From contig NZ_VFIO01000002.1 of assembly GCF_007858365.1 (NCBI RefSeq), positions 186,001 to 250,000 of the forward strand: a DNA stretch of 64,000 nt, given 5' to 3'. This DNA comes from Pseudomonas saxonica. Its GTDB lineage: Bacteria; Pseudomonadota; Gammaproteobacteria; Pseudomonadales; Pseudomonadaceae. The notes under the pieces are model-generated. The model did no database searches. It saw only the letters and a list, made by a program, of their open reading frames with translations, and had not been told where the DNA came from. Both the position numbers and the translations under genes were made by a program. Shown here piece after piece: positions 11,271 through 19,808 of this stretch; the first letter of the stretch is position 1, and every line of letters starts with the position of its first letter.

Positions 11271-12694
11271 TATTGAGCCGCCAAGGTAGTTGCCGGGATG
11301 TGCAGGCCCTGGCCGATTTTCAATTCATCGGTTTTCAAGTTGTTAGTGCTGCGCAATGCCGTCACGGGCACTTGGTAGCGGACAGCAATCATCGCCAGCG
11401 TTTCGCCGGGGCGAACCGTATGCTCGCGTGCACCTTGGGCAATTTTGCCGGTGTCGCGCAGCCAGGCAATGTAAGTGCCCGGTGGCGGATTTTGCTGGAA
11501 GAACTGACGCACGCCGCTGCTGATCGAGCGGGCCAGCGCCTGCTGGTGGCTGCTGGAGGCCAACTTCGAGGCTTCATTAGAGTTCGAGATAAAGCCGGTT
11601 TCAACCAGGATTGACGGGATGTCCGGCGACTTGAGCACCATAAATCCTGCTTGCTCAACACGCTGTTTGTGCAGCGGTGTTACGCGGCCAATGTTGCTCA
11701 GCACTTTCTGCCCGACGTTAAGACTGGAGGTCAGCGAAGCAGTCATCGACAGGTCGAGCAACACGCCTGCCAGCATGCGGTCCTTGTCATCCAGGCTGAC
11801 GTTGCCTGCCCCGCCGATCAAGTCAGAACGGTTTTCACTGTCGGCCAGCCAGCGCGCGGTTTCAGAGGTCGCGCCGCGCTCAGACAATGCGAACACTGAC
11901 GCACCAAAAGCGGCCTTGGACGGCGCCGCATCGGCGTGGATCGAAACAAACAGGTCTGCACCCTTTTTACGGGCAATTTCGGTACGTCCGCGCAACGGAA
12001 TAAAGTAGTCGCCAGTGCGGGTCAATTCGGCTTTAAAGCCCTTCATGCCGTTGACCTGACGCTGCAATTCTTTGGCAATGGCCAACACCACGTCTTTTTC
12101 GCGCTGCCCGGCGGAGCCAGAAGCCCCCGGATCTTCGCCGCCGTGGCCGGCGTCAATGACCACCACCACATTGCGCTTGCCGCTCGGAATGGGCGGCAAG
12201 GCCACGCTCGGTTGAGTCGGGGTCACAGGCACAACGGGCACCGTCGCCACGTTGGTGGCCGGTAAACTTGGCGTGAGGTCCGCGCCTTGATCGTACAAGT
12301 CGACCACCAGGCGATTACCGTACTGCGCGTTCGGCGCCAGAATAAAGCTCTTGGGGGTCACGGCCTTTTTCAGGTCGATGACCACGCGTAAATCGGTCGG
12401 GGTGCGCTGCGCCGAACGCATGCTGGTGATCGGCGTATTGGCGGTCTGCACATTCAAGGGGCCAGCCAGCGTCGCCCCATTGATATCAATAACCAGACGA
12501 TCAGGGGCGGTCAGCGTAAATACGCTGTGCTGCACCGGGCCTGTGAGGTCAAACACCAGCCGTGTGTTGTCCGGGGCACGCCACAAACGCACGCTTTTTA
12601 CTTGTGTCGCCGCCACCGCATTCACGGCCATGACACTCAGCAACAGACCCACGACACTCACTAACGCGCGAAAGCGCATACCTAACCCCATCAT
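11270..12694 (-). CDS. amiB: N-acetylmuramoyl-L-alanine amidase AmiB
   Basis: Periplasmic zinc amidase that splits septal peptidoglycan during daughter-cell separation. The product (about 474 residues) has a signal peptide ([19 protein letters not shown]). An AMIN domain follows (about 30-130), then a Pro/Val-rich linker. The Amidase_3 domain has [15 protein letters not shown], a zinc-site REKDV, SIHADA and the catalytic [10 protein letters not shown]-terminal LysM domain ([13 protein letters not shown] to GQGLHIP) completes it. Two adjacent ATGs exist; 12694 is chosen because it overlaps the tsaE stop as TAATG. The stop overlaps the mutL start in the same way. Confidence 0.95.
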   Translation of the reverse strand: MMGLGMRFRALVSVVGLLLSVMAVNAVAATQVKSVRLWRAPDNTRLVFDLTGPVQHSVFTLTAPDRLVIDINGATLAGPLNVQTANTPITSMRSAQRTPTDLRVVIDLKKAVTPKSFILAPNAQYGNRLVVDLYDQGADLTPSLPATNVATVPVVPVTPTQPSVALPPIPSGKRNVVVVIDAGHGGEDPGASGSAGQREKDVVLAIAKELQRQVNGMKGFKAELTRTGDYFIPLRGRTEIARKKGADLFVSIHADAAPSKAAFGASVFALSERGATSETARWLADSENRSDLIGGAGNVSLDDKDRMLAGVLLDLSMTASLTSSLNVGQKVLSNIGRVTPLHKQRVEQAGFMVLKSPDIPSILVETGFISNSNEASKLASSSHQQALARSISSGVRQFFQQNPPPGTYIAWLRDTGKIAQGAREHTVRPGETLAMIAVRYQVPVTALRSTNNLKTDELKIGQGLHIPATTLAAQ

Positions 12695-13164
12695 TAATTG
12701 TTTTCCGATGCCAATTTGGCACACCAGGATTCACCGCGTGAACCGTGGGGCGTCAGCGTCAGCTCCCGCCCGGTGTTATGCGGCCTAATGGTAATGGTCA
12801 GGTCGGGCTTTGGCAAAAAGCCTGCACCTTTATCGGGCCACTCAATCAAGCATAGAGCGTCATCGTCGAAGTAATCGCGAATGCCGAGATATTCCAGCTC
12901 CTCGGGATCGACCAAACGATACAGATCAAAGTGAAACGCTCGGATGTCGCCGATCTCGTAAGGCTCAACCAGTGTAAATGTCGGACTCTTAACCGCACCT
13001 GTATGGCCCAGGCCCCGAATCAGGCCACGAGACAAGGTGGTTTTACCCATACCCAAGTTGCCATCCAGAAAGATCAGGCCATGACCTTCAGTAACCTTTG
13101 CCAGACGCGCTCCAAAAGCGGTCATTGCCTCTTCATCGGCCAGTTGCAGTGTTATTTCTTGCAC
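12694..13164 (-). CDS. tsaE: tRNA threonylcarbamoyladenosine ATPase TsaE
   Basis: TsaE is the ATPase partner of TsaB-TsaD in making t6A37 of ANN-decoding tRNAs, an essential modification. The 156-residue protein has a Walker A motif GNLGMGKTT near residue 36, then SPTFTLVEPY and HFDLYRL, all family signatures. The start is GTG at 13162-13164, overlapping the end of nnrD by 13 nt. It is the usual neighbour of amiB. Confidence 0.95.
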   Translation of the reverse strand: MQEITLQLADEEAMTAFGARLAKVTEGHGLIFLDGNLGMGKTTLSRGLIRGLGHTGAVKSPTFTLVEPYEIGDIRAFHFDLYRLVDPEELEYLGIRDYFDDDALCLIEWPDKGAGFLPKPDLTITIRPHNTGRELTLTPHGSRGESWCAKLASENN

Positions 13165-14012
13165 GGTGCGTGTTCCTCCAACAACTGACGAATGACTGGA
13201 ATCAAATCACTGGCCGCCAGCCCACGGCCCAATTGTCCTTGCTGCTCGCCTGCACGGGCATGCAACCACACCCCCAGACAAGCCGCCTCATAAGCGTTCA
13301 TGCCTTGCGCCAGCAATGCACCGACCACTCCGGCCAGCACATCACCCAGCCCTGCAGTGGCCATGGCCGGATGGCCGTGGTTGCACTGGGCCAACTCGCC
13401 TTGCAGTCCCGCAATCAATGTACCCGCCCCCTTGAGGACGCATACCACTGAGTATTTTTTAACCAGCGCTCTGACCGCCGCAGGGCGATCCGCCTGCACC
13501 TGCTCTGTGCTGATGCGCAACAAACGCGCGGCTTCGCCGGGGTGCGGGGTCAATACGGAGCCTTGAGCCAACGCCAAGTCGGTGTTGGACAACAAATTGA
13601 GAGCATCGGCATCCCACACCTGCGGCATTTTTGCCTGAGCGGCGGCCGACAACAGGCTGCGCCCCCAAGGCGCCTGGCCCAAGCCCGGGCCAACCACCAA
13701 CACAGAGGCTTGCGCCAGCAGGCCCATCAGTTGATTGGCCGATAGCACACCCACGGCCATCACCTCCGGCAAGCGGGCCAAGGCGGCGGGTATGTGTTCA
13801 GGTCGGGTTGCCAGCGACACCAGACCCGCGCCACAGCGTAGTGCAGCTTGTGCACTCAGGGTAATCGAACCGCCAAAACCGCGGTCGCCACCGATCAATA
13901 GCACGTGACCAAACTGGCCTTTATGAGCATTGAGCGGACGAGCGGGCAGAGCTGGCAAGGTCTGCGCCATGAGCGGCTGGGGTTCAGAAAACAGGTGTTT
14001 GGTCTGCGGCAT
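13152..14012 (-). CDS. nnrD: ADP-dependent NAD(P)H-hydrate dehydratase
   Basis: Repairs damaged NADHX/NADPHX by ADP-dependent dehydration. The 286-residue protein is the ribokinase-fold C-terminal half of the YjeF/Nnr family: GHVLLIGGDRGFGGS near the N-terminus, VVGPGLGQ, TPHPGEAARLL, LKGAGTLI and ATAGLGDVLAGVVGALLAQG. The N-terminal epimerase domain (NnrE), fused in E. coli, is absent and would have to be encoded elsewhere. It starts the minus-strand block and is divergent from queG with only 62 nt between them, which must hold both promoters. Confidence 0.9.
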   Translation of the reverse strand: MPQTKHLFSEPQPLMAQTLPALPARPLNAHKGQFGHVLLIGGDRGFGGSITLSAQAALRCGAGLVSLATRPEHIPAALARLPEVMAVGVLSANQLMGLLAQASVLVVGPGLGQAPWGRSLLSAAAQAKMPQVWDADALNLLSNTDLALAQGSVLTPHPGEAARLLRISTEQVQADRPAAVRALVKKYSVVCVLKGAGTLIAGLQGELAQCNHGHPAMATAGLGDVLAGVVGALLAQGMNAYEAACLGVWLHARAGEQQGQLGRGLAASDLIPVIRQLLEEHAPCKK

Positions 14013-14074
14013 ACGTGTCGTGCTCCGATGTCTGGCAGAATTATACGCATCTCAGCTCCGGTTTCTCTTGCCTC

Positions 14075-15178
14075 ATGCCTGCTATTACTGCCGACCTCCC
14101 CGCTCTCGCTCAGTCCATCAAGGAATGGGGTCGCGAGTTGGGCTTTCAACAAGTCGCGATTGCCGGCCTCGATCTGGGCGAACACGAACAGCATCTGGAG
14201 CGCTGGCTGGCCGCCGGTTATCACGGCGACATGGACTATATGGCCGCTCACGGCAGCAAACGTTCACACCCCGACGAATTGGTGCCCGGCACTTTACGGG
14301 TGGTTTCCTTGCGCATGGACTACCTGCCTGGTGACACGCACATGGCGCAATTGCTGGCCCAGCCAGAAAAAGCCTACGTGTCGCGCTACGCCCTGGGTCG
14401 CGATTATCACAAGCTGATTCGCAAACGCGTGCAGCAATTGGCTGACCGTATTCAAGCTCAAATTGGACCGTTTGGTTTCAGGGCCTTTGTCGACAGCGCC
14501 CCGGTGCTGGAAAAAGCCATCGCCCAAAAAGCCGGACTGGGCTGGATCGGTAAAAACACCCTGGTGCTCAATCGCAAGGCAGGCAGCTACTTCTTTTTAA
14601 GTGAATTGTTCGTCGACTTGCCACTGCCTGTGGATGCGCCCCACGAGACGGAACATTGCGGGCGATGCACGGCCTGCCTGGATATTTGCCCCACCAATGC
14701 CTTTGTCGGGCCCTATGTGCTGGATGCGCGCAAATGCATTTCGTACCTGACCATCGAGTTGAAAACCGCGATTCCAGTGGCGTTGCGTTCGATGATCGGC
14801 AATCGGGTGTTTGGGTGCGATGACTGCCAGATTGTCTGCCCCTGGAACCGTTTTGCCCGCACGACAGCCGAGGGTGACTTCAAGCCCCGGCATAATCTGG
14901 ACAACGCGGGCTTGGCCGAACTGTTTATGTGGGATGAAGATAAGTTCTTGAGCAGCACCGAGGGCTCGCCCTTGAGACGCGCTGGGTATGAACGCTGGTT
15001 ACGCAACCTGGCGGTGGGGCTGGGCAATGCGCCCTCCACCATTCCCGTGCTCGAAGCGTTGAAAGCGCGGCGTGACTATCCGTCAGAGCTGGTGCAAGAA
15101 CATGTGGAGTGGGCGCTTGAGCAGCATGCTAAGCGCCTGCCCTCACCCCAACCCTCTCCCGAAGGGACAGGGAGCTGA
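14075..15178 (+). CDS. queG: Epoxyqueuosine reductase with repeat-encoded tail
   Basis: QueG reduces epoxyqueuosine to queuosine in the wobble position of tRNA, using cobalamin and iron-sulfur clusters. From the ATG at 14075 (MPAITADLPALAQSIKEWG) it has about 367 residues. It carries the family motif YALGRDYHKLIRKRVQ and KAGLGWIGKNTLVLN. Two ferredoxin-like Fe-S motifs are visible, CGRCTACLDICP and CDDCQIVCPWN. An upstream in-frame start would add 20 atypical residues. The last 13 residues, LPSPQPSPEGTGS, are encoded by the intergenic inverted-repeat family and are almost identical to the end of MotB in this window, so they are a recent extension and not part of the fold. Confidence 0.95.
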   Translation: MPAITADLPALAQSIKEWGRELGFQQVAIAGLDLGEHEQHLERWLAAGYHGDMDYMAAHGSKRSHPDELVPGTLRVVSLRMDYLPGDTHMAQLLAQPEKAYVSRYALGRDYHKLIRKRVQQLADRIQAQIGPFGFRAFVDSAPVLEKAIAQKAGLGWIGKNTLVLNRKAGSYFFLSELFVDLPLPVDAPHETEHCGRCTACLDICPTNAFVGPYVLDARKCISYLTIELKTAIPVALRSMIGNRVFGCDDCQIVCPWNRFARTTAEGDFKPRHNLDNAGLAELFMWDEDKFLSSTEGSPLRRAGYERWLRNLAVGLGNAPSTIPVLEALKARRDYPSELVQEHVEWALEQHAKRLPSPQPSPEGTGS

Positions 15179-15241
15179 TCTACGGTGATCTGGCGTCCGT
15201 GTGCGGTTAGTCCTCTCTCCCTCCGGGAGAGGGCTAGGGTG
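15136..15241. repeat. Inverted-repeat element overlapping queG 3' end
   Basis: Left arm CCCTCACCCCAACCCTCTCCC (from 15140) and right arm CTCTCTCCCTCCGGGAGAGG...CTAGGGTG (to 15240) flank about 50 nt of spacer. It belongs to the window-wide family built on CCCTCACCC and GGGAGAGGG. The left arm supplies the coding end of queG, including its stop; the right arm ends just before the convergent gene at 15249. It may act as a bidirectional terminator. Confidence 0.8.
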
Positions 15242-15248
15242 CTTTTAA

Positions 15249-15860
15249 CTAATGCTCGTCGTTATAAACGAACTTGGGCATTTCCCAGTTAAAGCGTATC
15301 GCCAGCAAGCGCAGCAGTAACCCGCCGAACAAGGTGACAAAAATCGCCTGATCCTCAGGCATCCCAAAGAACGTACACAGCAAGAAACACCACGCCGCTG
15401 CAAACGAGACACTGGCATAGAGTTCGCGGCGGAAGATCAGCGGAATGTCGTTGCAGAAAATGTCCCGCAAGATGCCGCCGAATACGCCGGTGATCACACC
15501 ACTGACCGATGCCACCAGCATGCCCTGCCCCATTTCCAGGGCGGTCATGCAACCGATCAGGGTGAAGGCCACCAGCCCTAGCGCATCCAGCACCAAGAAC
15601 AGTGAACGCAGATGACGCATCAGCGGTGCGATAAAAATCGTTACCAGGGCGGCAACGGTGGTGAGCACCAGGTATTCAGGATGTTTGACCCACGTAAGCG
15701 GGTAATGCCCCAGCAACATGTCACGCACCGAACCGCCGCCCAGTGCGGTGACGCAGGCGATCAGCACCACCCCGAACCAATCCATCCCGCGCCTACCGGC
15801 AGATAGCGCACCGGTCATGGCTTCAGCCGTAATGGCCACTAAATAGAGCATCAGCAACAT
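15249..15860 (-). CDS. TRIC/UPF0126-family membrane protein (YicG-like)
   Basis: A 203-residue integral membrane protein with about six to seven hydrophobic segments. It carries the duplicated family motif: ALGGGSVRDMLLG in the first half and GVFGGILRDIFCNDIPL in the second. This Gly-Gly-x-x-RD pattern marks the trimeric-intracellular-cation-channel-like (UPF0126) family; bacterial members are thought to conduct monovalent cations, but the physiological role here is not known. The ATG at 15858-15860 follows AAGGAT. It lies between queG and orn, which are direct neighbours in P. aeruginosa as I recall, so it is probably a lineage-specific insertion. Confidence 0.88.
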   Translation of the reverse strand: MLLMLYLVAITAEAMTGALSAGRRGMDWFGVVLIACVTALGGGSVRDMLLGHYPLTWVKHPEYLVLTTVAALVTIFIAPLMRHLRSLFLVLDALGLVAFTLIGCMTALEMGQGMLVASVSGVITGVFGGILRDIFCNDIPLIFRRELYASVSFAAAWCFLLCTFFGMPEDQAIFVTLFGGLLLRLLAIRFNWEMPKFVYNDEH

Positions 15861-15939
15861 GTCGGCGATCCTTGCGATAAGGCGCGCAGTCTACTCATTT
15901 GCCGCATGCACCAACAGAGGGCAGAAGGACGGTCGCGCC

Positions 15940-16482
15940 TCAGAACTTGATGAAGTGCTTTCGGTAGTGCTGCAATTCGGCAATCGACTCGCGAATATCG
16001 TCCAGCGCCAGATGCGTGCCTTTTTTGACCAGACTGTCGCGCACTTCAGGCGCCCAGCGCGCCACCAGCTCTTTAAGCGTGGAAACGTCGAGGTTGCGAT
16101 AGTGGAAGTAGCTTTCGAGGTCTTTCATGTAGGTGTACAAAAAACGCCGATCCTGACAGATGCTGTTGCCACAGATCGGTGATTTGCCTTTAGGCACCCA
16201 TTGCTCAAGAAAGGCGATGGTCTGTGCCTCGGCCTCGGCCATGGTTGTGGTGCTGTCCTTGACACGCTGGGTCAAACCGCTGCCACCGTGGGTGCGGGTG
16301 TTCCACTCGTCCATGCGCGCCAGCACCTCATCGCTGTGATGAATGGCGATGACCGGGCCTTCGGCCAAGGTATTGAGGTTGCTGTCGGTAACGATGGTGG
16401 CCATTTCAATAATGACGTCGTTGTCAGGATCCAGACCGGTCATTTCCAGGTCGATCCAAATCAGGTTCTGCGCGTTTTGCAT
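15940..16482 (-). CDS. orn: Oligoribonuclease
   Basis: 3'-5' exoribonuclease that degrades 2-5-nt RNAs and, in Pseudomonas, the pGpG produced from c-di-GMP. The 180-residue protein is a DEDDh exonuclease: [10 protein letters not shown] gives Asp11 and Glu13. [13 protein letters not shown] and the C-terminal [11 protein letters not shown] supply the other acidic residues and the His. The length is the family norm. It is divergent from rsgA with a 106-nt gap. Confidence 0.97.
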   Translation of the reverse strand: MQNAQNLIWIDLEMTGLDPDNDVIIEMATIVTDSNLNTLAEGPVIAIHHSDEVLARMDEWNTRTHGGSGLTQRVKDSTTTMAEAEAQTIAFLEQWVPKGKSPICGNSICQDRRFLYTYMKDLESYFHYRNLDVSTLKELVARWAPEVRDSLVKKGTHLALDDIRESIAELQHYRKHFIKF

Positions 16483-16588
16483 AATGGCCTCCAGTGCTTA
16501 GTCGCGCAGTTTAGCTTAGGCAGGTTGCCCACGTGCTAAACTCGCCAGCGTCTCACCCTCCTTATCGTTTTATCAACACGGAACACCC

Positions 16589-17620
16589 ATGGCCAAACGC
16601 CAGCTCAACCGTCGCCAAAACTGGCGCATCGAAAAGATCCAGGGCGAGCGCGCTGCCCGCGCCGCTAAACGTGAATCCAGTGCGGTCGAAGCGCTCGAAG
16701 GCGGCGATTTAGGCGCTGAACAGCTGGGCCTGGTGATCGCGCACTTTGGTGTGCAGGTCGAAGTCGAAGCGCAGGAAGGTGAGCTTAAAGGCCAGATGTT
16801 CCGTTGCCACTTGCGCGCCAACCTGCCCGCACTGGTAACAGGCGATACGGTGGTGTGGCGCGCTGGCAACCAGGGTATCGGCGTTATCGTCGCCCAACTG
16901 CCGCGTAAAACCGAACTGTGCCGCCCGGACAGCCGCGGCCAGCTCAAGCCAGTCGCCGCCAACGTCGACATGATCGTGATTGTATTCGCGCCCATGCCCG
17001 AGCCGCACGCCAACCTGATTGACCGCTATTTGGTCGCGGCTGAGCACGCGGGGATTCGCCCTTTACTGCTGCTCAACAAGGCTGACCTGATTGACGAGCA
17101 AAACGCCCCGGCACTGAACGCTTTGCTGGGTGTTTATCGCCAGCTCGGCTACCCGGTGCTGGAAGTATCGGCGCATCACGGCGACGGCATGCAGCAGTTG
17201 CAGGCGCAACTTGACGGCCACATCAGCGTGTTTGTGGGTCAGTCGGGCGTGGGTAAATCGTCGTTGGTCAACAGCTTGCTGCCAGAGGTCAACCTGCGGG
17301 TGGGGCCGCTGTCCGAAATCTCGGGCCAGGGCACGCACACCACGACCACAGCGCGCCTGTTCCACTTTCCGGGCGGCGGCGACTTGATCGACTCCCCGGG
17401 TATTCGTGAATTTGGTCTGGGCCATGTCAGCCGGGCCGATGTTGAAGCGGGCTTTATTGAGTTCAACGACTTGATTGGCCGCTGCCGCTTCCGCGACTGC
17501 AAGCACGACCGCGAGCCAGGATGCGCGTTACTGATGGCGCTCGAGGATGGCCGCGTGCAGCAACAACGCATGAACAGCTACCGCTCGATTATTGCCAGCT
17601 TGCCTGAATCGAGTTACTAA
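16589..17620 (+). CDS. rsgA: Small ribosomal subunit biogenesis GTPase RsgA
   Basis: Circularly permuted GTPase that checks late maturation of the 30S subunit. The 343-residue protein has a basic N-terminus ([16 protein letters not shown]) and an OB-fold. The G motifs come in permuted order: G4 NKAD (about 163-166), then G1 GQSGVGKSS (about 217-225), then G3 DSPG (about 268). A C-terminal zinc-binding region follows ([14 protein letters not shown], about 299-312). The start is ATG after a short upstream leader. The gene is followed immediately by a tandem inverted-repeat element. Confidence 0.96.
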   Translation: MAKRQLNRRQNWRIEKIQGERAARAAKRESSAVEALEGGDLGAEQLGLVIAHFGVQVEVEAQEGELKGQMFRCHLRANLPALVTGDTVVWRAGNQGIGVIVAQLPRKTELCRPDSRGQLKPVAANVDMIVIVFAPMPEPHANLIDRYLVAAEHAGIRPLLLLNKADLIDEQNAPALNALLGVYRQLGYPVLEVSAHHGDGMQQLQAQLDGHISVFVGQSGVGKSSLVNSLLPEVNLRVGPLSEISGQGTHTTTTARLFHFPGGGDLIDSPGIREFGLGHVSRADVEAGFIEFNDLIGRCRFRDCKHDREPGCALLMALEDGRVQQQRMNSYRSIIASLPESSY

Positions 17621-17628
17621 CGGCCAAA

Positions 17629-17808
17629 GCCCCTCACCCTAGCCCTCTCCCAGAGGGAGAGGGGACTGATTTGTGGCGTATGGCACATCTGCTTTAGCTT
17701 TTAGCTCCCTCTCCCTCCGGGAGAGGGGACTGATTTGTGGCGTATGGCACATCTGCTTTAGCTTTTAGCTCCCTCTCCCTCCGGGAGAGGGTTGGGGTGA
17801 GGGCAGCG
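17629..17808. repeat. Inverted-repeat element with a 64-bp tandem duplication
   Basis: Outer arms CCCTCACCCTAGCCCTCTCCC (17630) and GAGGGTTGGGGTGAGGG (to about 17803) enclose two copies of a 64-bp unit. The unit runs GGGGACTGATTTGTGGCGTA through TTAGCTCCCTCTCCCTCCGG; the copies begin at 17661 and 17725. It fills the whole gap between convergent rsgA and motB. Its right arm encodes the last residues and stop codon of motB. Confidence 0.85.
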
Positions 17809-18790
17809 CCGGGTCATCAAACAAATTCAGCTTCTGGCGCTCCTCATGCATCGGCGGCGGCTGTTGATCCGGCGGCAAGGTGATCGGGTCAACCGGCGCT
17901 TTGGGCAGCGACTTAGCCTTGACCGGCTCCGCACTCTGCCCTCCTTCAATCGCTTGCTGGGCACGCTTGTTCAGCACCACGATGTCGATACGGCGGTTTA
18001 CCGGGCTCGTCGGGTTGGTCTTGTCGAACGGCACCGATGAAGCGTACCCCACTACCCTGGCGATCTGACTTTCGGGGTAACTGCCCGTAACCAGCGCACG
18101 ACGGGCCGCATTGGCACGGTTTGCAGACAATTCCCAGTTACCAAAATCACCGCTCCCCGAATACTGCGTGGCATCGGTGTGACCGCTGATGCTGACCTTG
18201 TTCGGTACAGCTTTGATGGTGTCAGCCATGGCCAGCAGAATATCTTCGACGTACTGCTTAAGCCGCGCGCTGCCAACGTCAAACATCGGCCGGTTTTCAT
18301 CATCCATGATCTGAATGCGCAAGCCATCCGGCGTGATTTCAAACAATAACTGGTCTTTGAATTTGCGTAACTGAGGGTTTTCTTCGACCTTGTTTTGCAA
18401 CTCTTGCAACAGCAGTTCCAGGCGCTCTTTCTCCACTTGCTCAGCCACACTTTCGGCCTGATCAGGATCGATCTTCTCTTTGTTGATCATGTCGACCTGG
18501 GGTTGCAGTTTTTCTTCTGGGTTGAGCGTGTTGTCCGGTGCCAGGGCGGGTGTACCGCCCAAATCGATGGTGTACGGCGAACCGCTTTCAGTGAAGCCGA
18601 CCGGGTCTTTGAAGTAGCCGCTGATGGCAAGCTTTTGCGCCGGGGTGGCCGCAGACATCAGCCACAGCACCAGAAAGAACGCCATCATCGCCGTGGCAAA
18701 GTCAGCAAAGGCAATTTTCCAGGCGCCGCCGTGATGGCCAACGGCAAAACGCTTGACGCGCTTGATAATGATCGGCTGATTGTTTTCCAT
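17765..18790 (-). CDS. motB: Flagellar stator protein MotB with repeat-encoded tail
   Basis: Cell-wall-anchoring subunit of the proton-driven flagellar stator. The 341-residue protein has one N-terminal membrane helix (FADFATAMMAFFLVLWLMSA) with Asp30, the proton-binding residue. A periplasmic linker follows, then an OmpA-like peptidoglycan-binding domain (SISGHTDATQYSG to NRRIDIVVLNKR, about 195-275). The last 13 residues, LPSPQPSPGGRGS, come from the intergenic repeat and closely match the tail of QueG. It lies 3 nt after motA in one operon with a sigma-28-type promoter. Pseudomonads often also have motCD; that set is not here. Confidence 0.96.
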   Translation of the reverse strand: MENNQPIIIKRVKRFAVGHHGGAWKIAFADFATAMMAFFLVLWLMSAATPAQKLAISGYFKDPVGFTESGSPYTIDLGGTPALAPDNTLNPEEKLQPQVDMINKEKIDPDQAESVAEQVEKERLELLLQELQNKVEENPQLRKFKDQLLFEITPDGLRIQIMDDENRPMFDVGSARLKQYVEDILLAMADTIKAVPNKVSISGHTDATQYSGSGDFGNWELSANRANAARRALVTGSYPESQIARVVGYASSVPFDKTNPTSPVNRRIDIVVLNKRAQQAIEGGQSAEPVKAKSLPKAPVDPITLPPDQQPPPMHEERQKLNLFDDPALPSPQPSPGGRGS

Positions 18791-18793
18791 AAA

Positions 18794-19645
18794 TCAGCGA
18801 CCGCGAACCACTTGCTCAAGCTCGGAAAAGCTTGGACGGTGCTTGGGGTACAGCACTTTGCGGCCAAACTCGACTGCCAGCGACGGCGGCATGCCCGAGG
18901 CAGAAGCGACCAGCGAGGCTTTGATGGCTTCGTACACGTTGATTTCTTCTTTGGCATCGTGAGCCAGCGACGTGGCCAAAGGGCCGAAGAAACCATAAGC
19001 GGCCAGAATACCGAAGAATGTACCCACCAATGCAGCACCTACGTGCTGGCCAATGGCAGTTTGATCGCCTTCACCCAGCGATGCCATCGTCACCACAATA
19101 CCCAGAACGGCCGCCACGATACCGAAACCCGGCATGCCGTCGGCGATACCGTTGACGGCGTGAGACGGGTGCTCAAGCTCTTCCTTGAGGTTGAACAACT
19201 CCATGTCGAACAAGCCTTCCAGCTCGTGGGGCGCCATGTTGCCCGAGGACATGATGCGCAAGTAATCACAAATAAATGCGGTCATGCGCTCATCTTTAAG
19301 AATGGTCGGGTATTTGGCGAATATCGGGCTGGCAGCCGCATCTTCGATGTCGGCCTCAATAGCCATCATGCCTTCGCGACGGCTTTTATTCAGAATCTCG
19401 TAAACCAGGCCCAGCACTTCAAGGTAGAAAGCGTGGGAGAACCGCGAACCGAACATGCCCAGCGATTTTTTCAGTACGTGCAGGGTCATGTAGCCCGGAT
19501 TGGCCTGCAAGAACGCACCCAGCGCTGCGCCACCAATGATCATGACCTCAAAGGGCTGGATCAGTGCCGCGATCTTGCCGTGGGAGAGCACGTAGCCGCC
19601 GAGTACACTCGCGATCACGACGATAATGCCGATAATTTTAGCCAT
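18794..19645 (-). CDS. motA: Flagellar motor stator protein MotA
   Basis: Four-helix membrane subunit that couples proton flow through MotB to torque on FliG. The 283-residue protein begins MAKIIGIIVVIASVLGGYVLSHG. It has the large cytoplasmic loop between helices 2 and 3, and the C-terminal pair of helices around PGFGIVAAVLGIVVTMASLG and GTFFGILAAYGFFGPLA. The length and the motA-motB order are standard. A sigma-28-like promoter lies 66 nt upstream. Confidence 0.97.
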   Translation of the reverse strand: MAKIIGIIVVIASVLGGYVLSHGKIAALIQPFEVMIIGGAALGAFLQANPGYMTLHVLKKSLGMFGSRFSHAFYLEVLGLVYEILNKSRREGMMAIEADIEDAAASPIFAKYPTILKDERMTAFICDYLRIMSSGNMAPHELEGLFDMELFNLKEELEHPSHAVNGIADGMPGFGIVAAVLGIVVTMASLGEGDQTAIGQHVGAALVGTFFGILAAYGFFGPLATSLAHDAKEEINVYEAIKASLVASASGMPPSLAVEFGRKVLYPKHRPSFSELEQVVRGR

Positions 19646-19711
19646 AAATATAAAAGTACTTATTCAGTCGGGTTCGGGGTGATTGCAGCGTCACTAAAAC
19701 TCTTCTTCTCC

Positions 19712-19738
19712 CTATCGGCAAATCTGCGCCAGACTGTA
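19712..19738 (-). promoter_or_regulatory. Sigma-28 (FliA) promoter for motAB
   Basis: On the minus strand, TACAGTCT (plus 19731-19738) and GCCGATAG (plus 19712-19719) are separated by exactly 11 nt. The FliA consensus is TAAAGTTT-N11-GCCGATAA; the match is 6 of 8 and 7 of 8, with ideal spacing. The -10 box lies 66 nt upstream of the motA start. Late flagellar genes such as motAB are expected to use FliA. Confidence 0.78.
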
Positions 19739-19808
19739 ACGCGTAAAAGCGAAAAACATTCAGCCCGGTTCGGGCGTGCCCTCCCTTTATGATGATCGCG
19801 CTCCTTTT

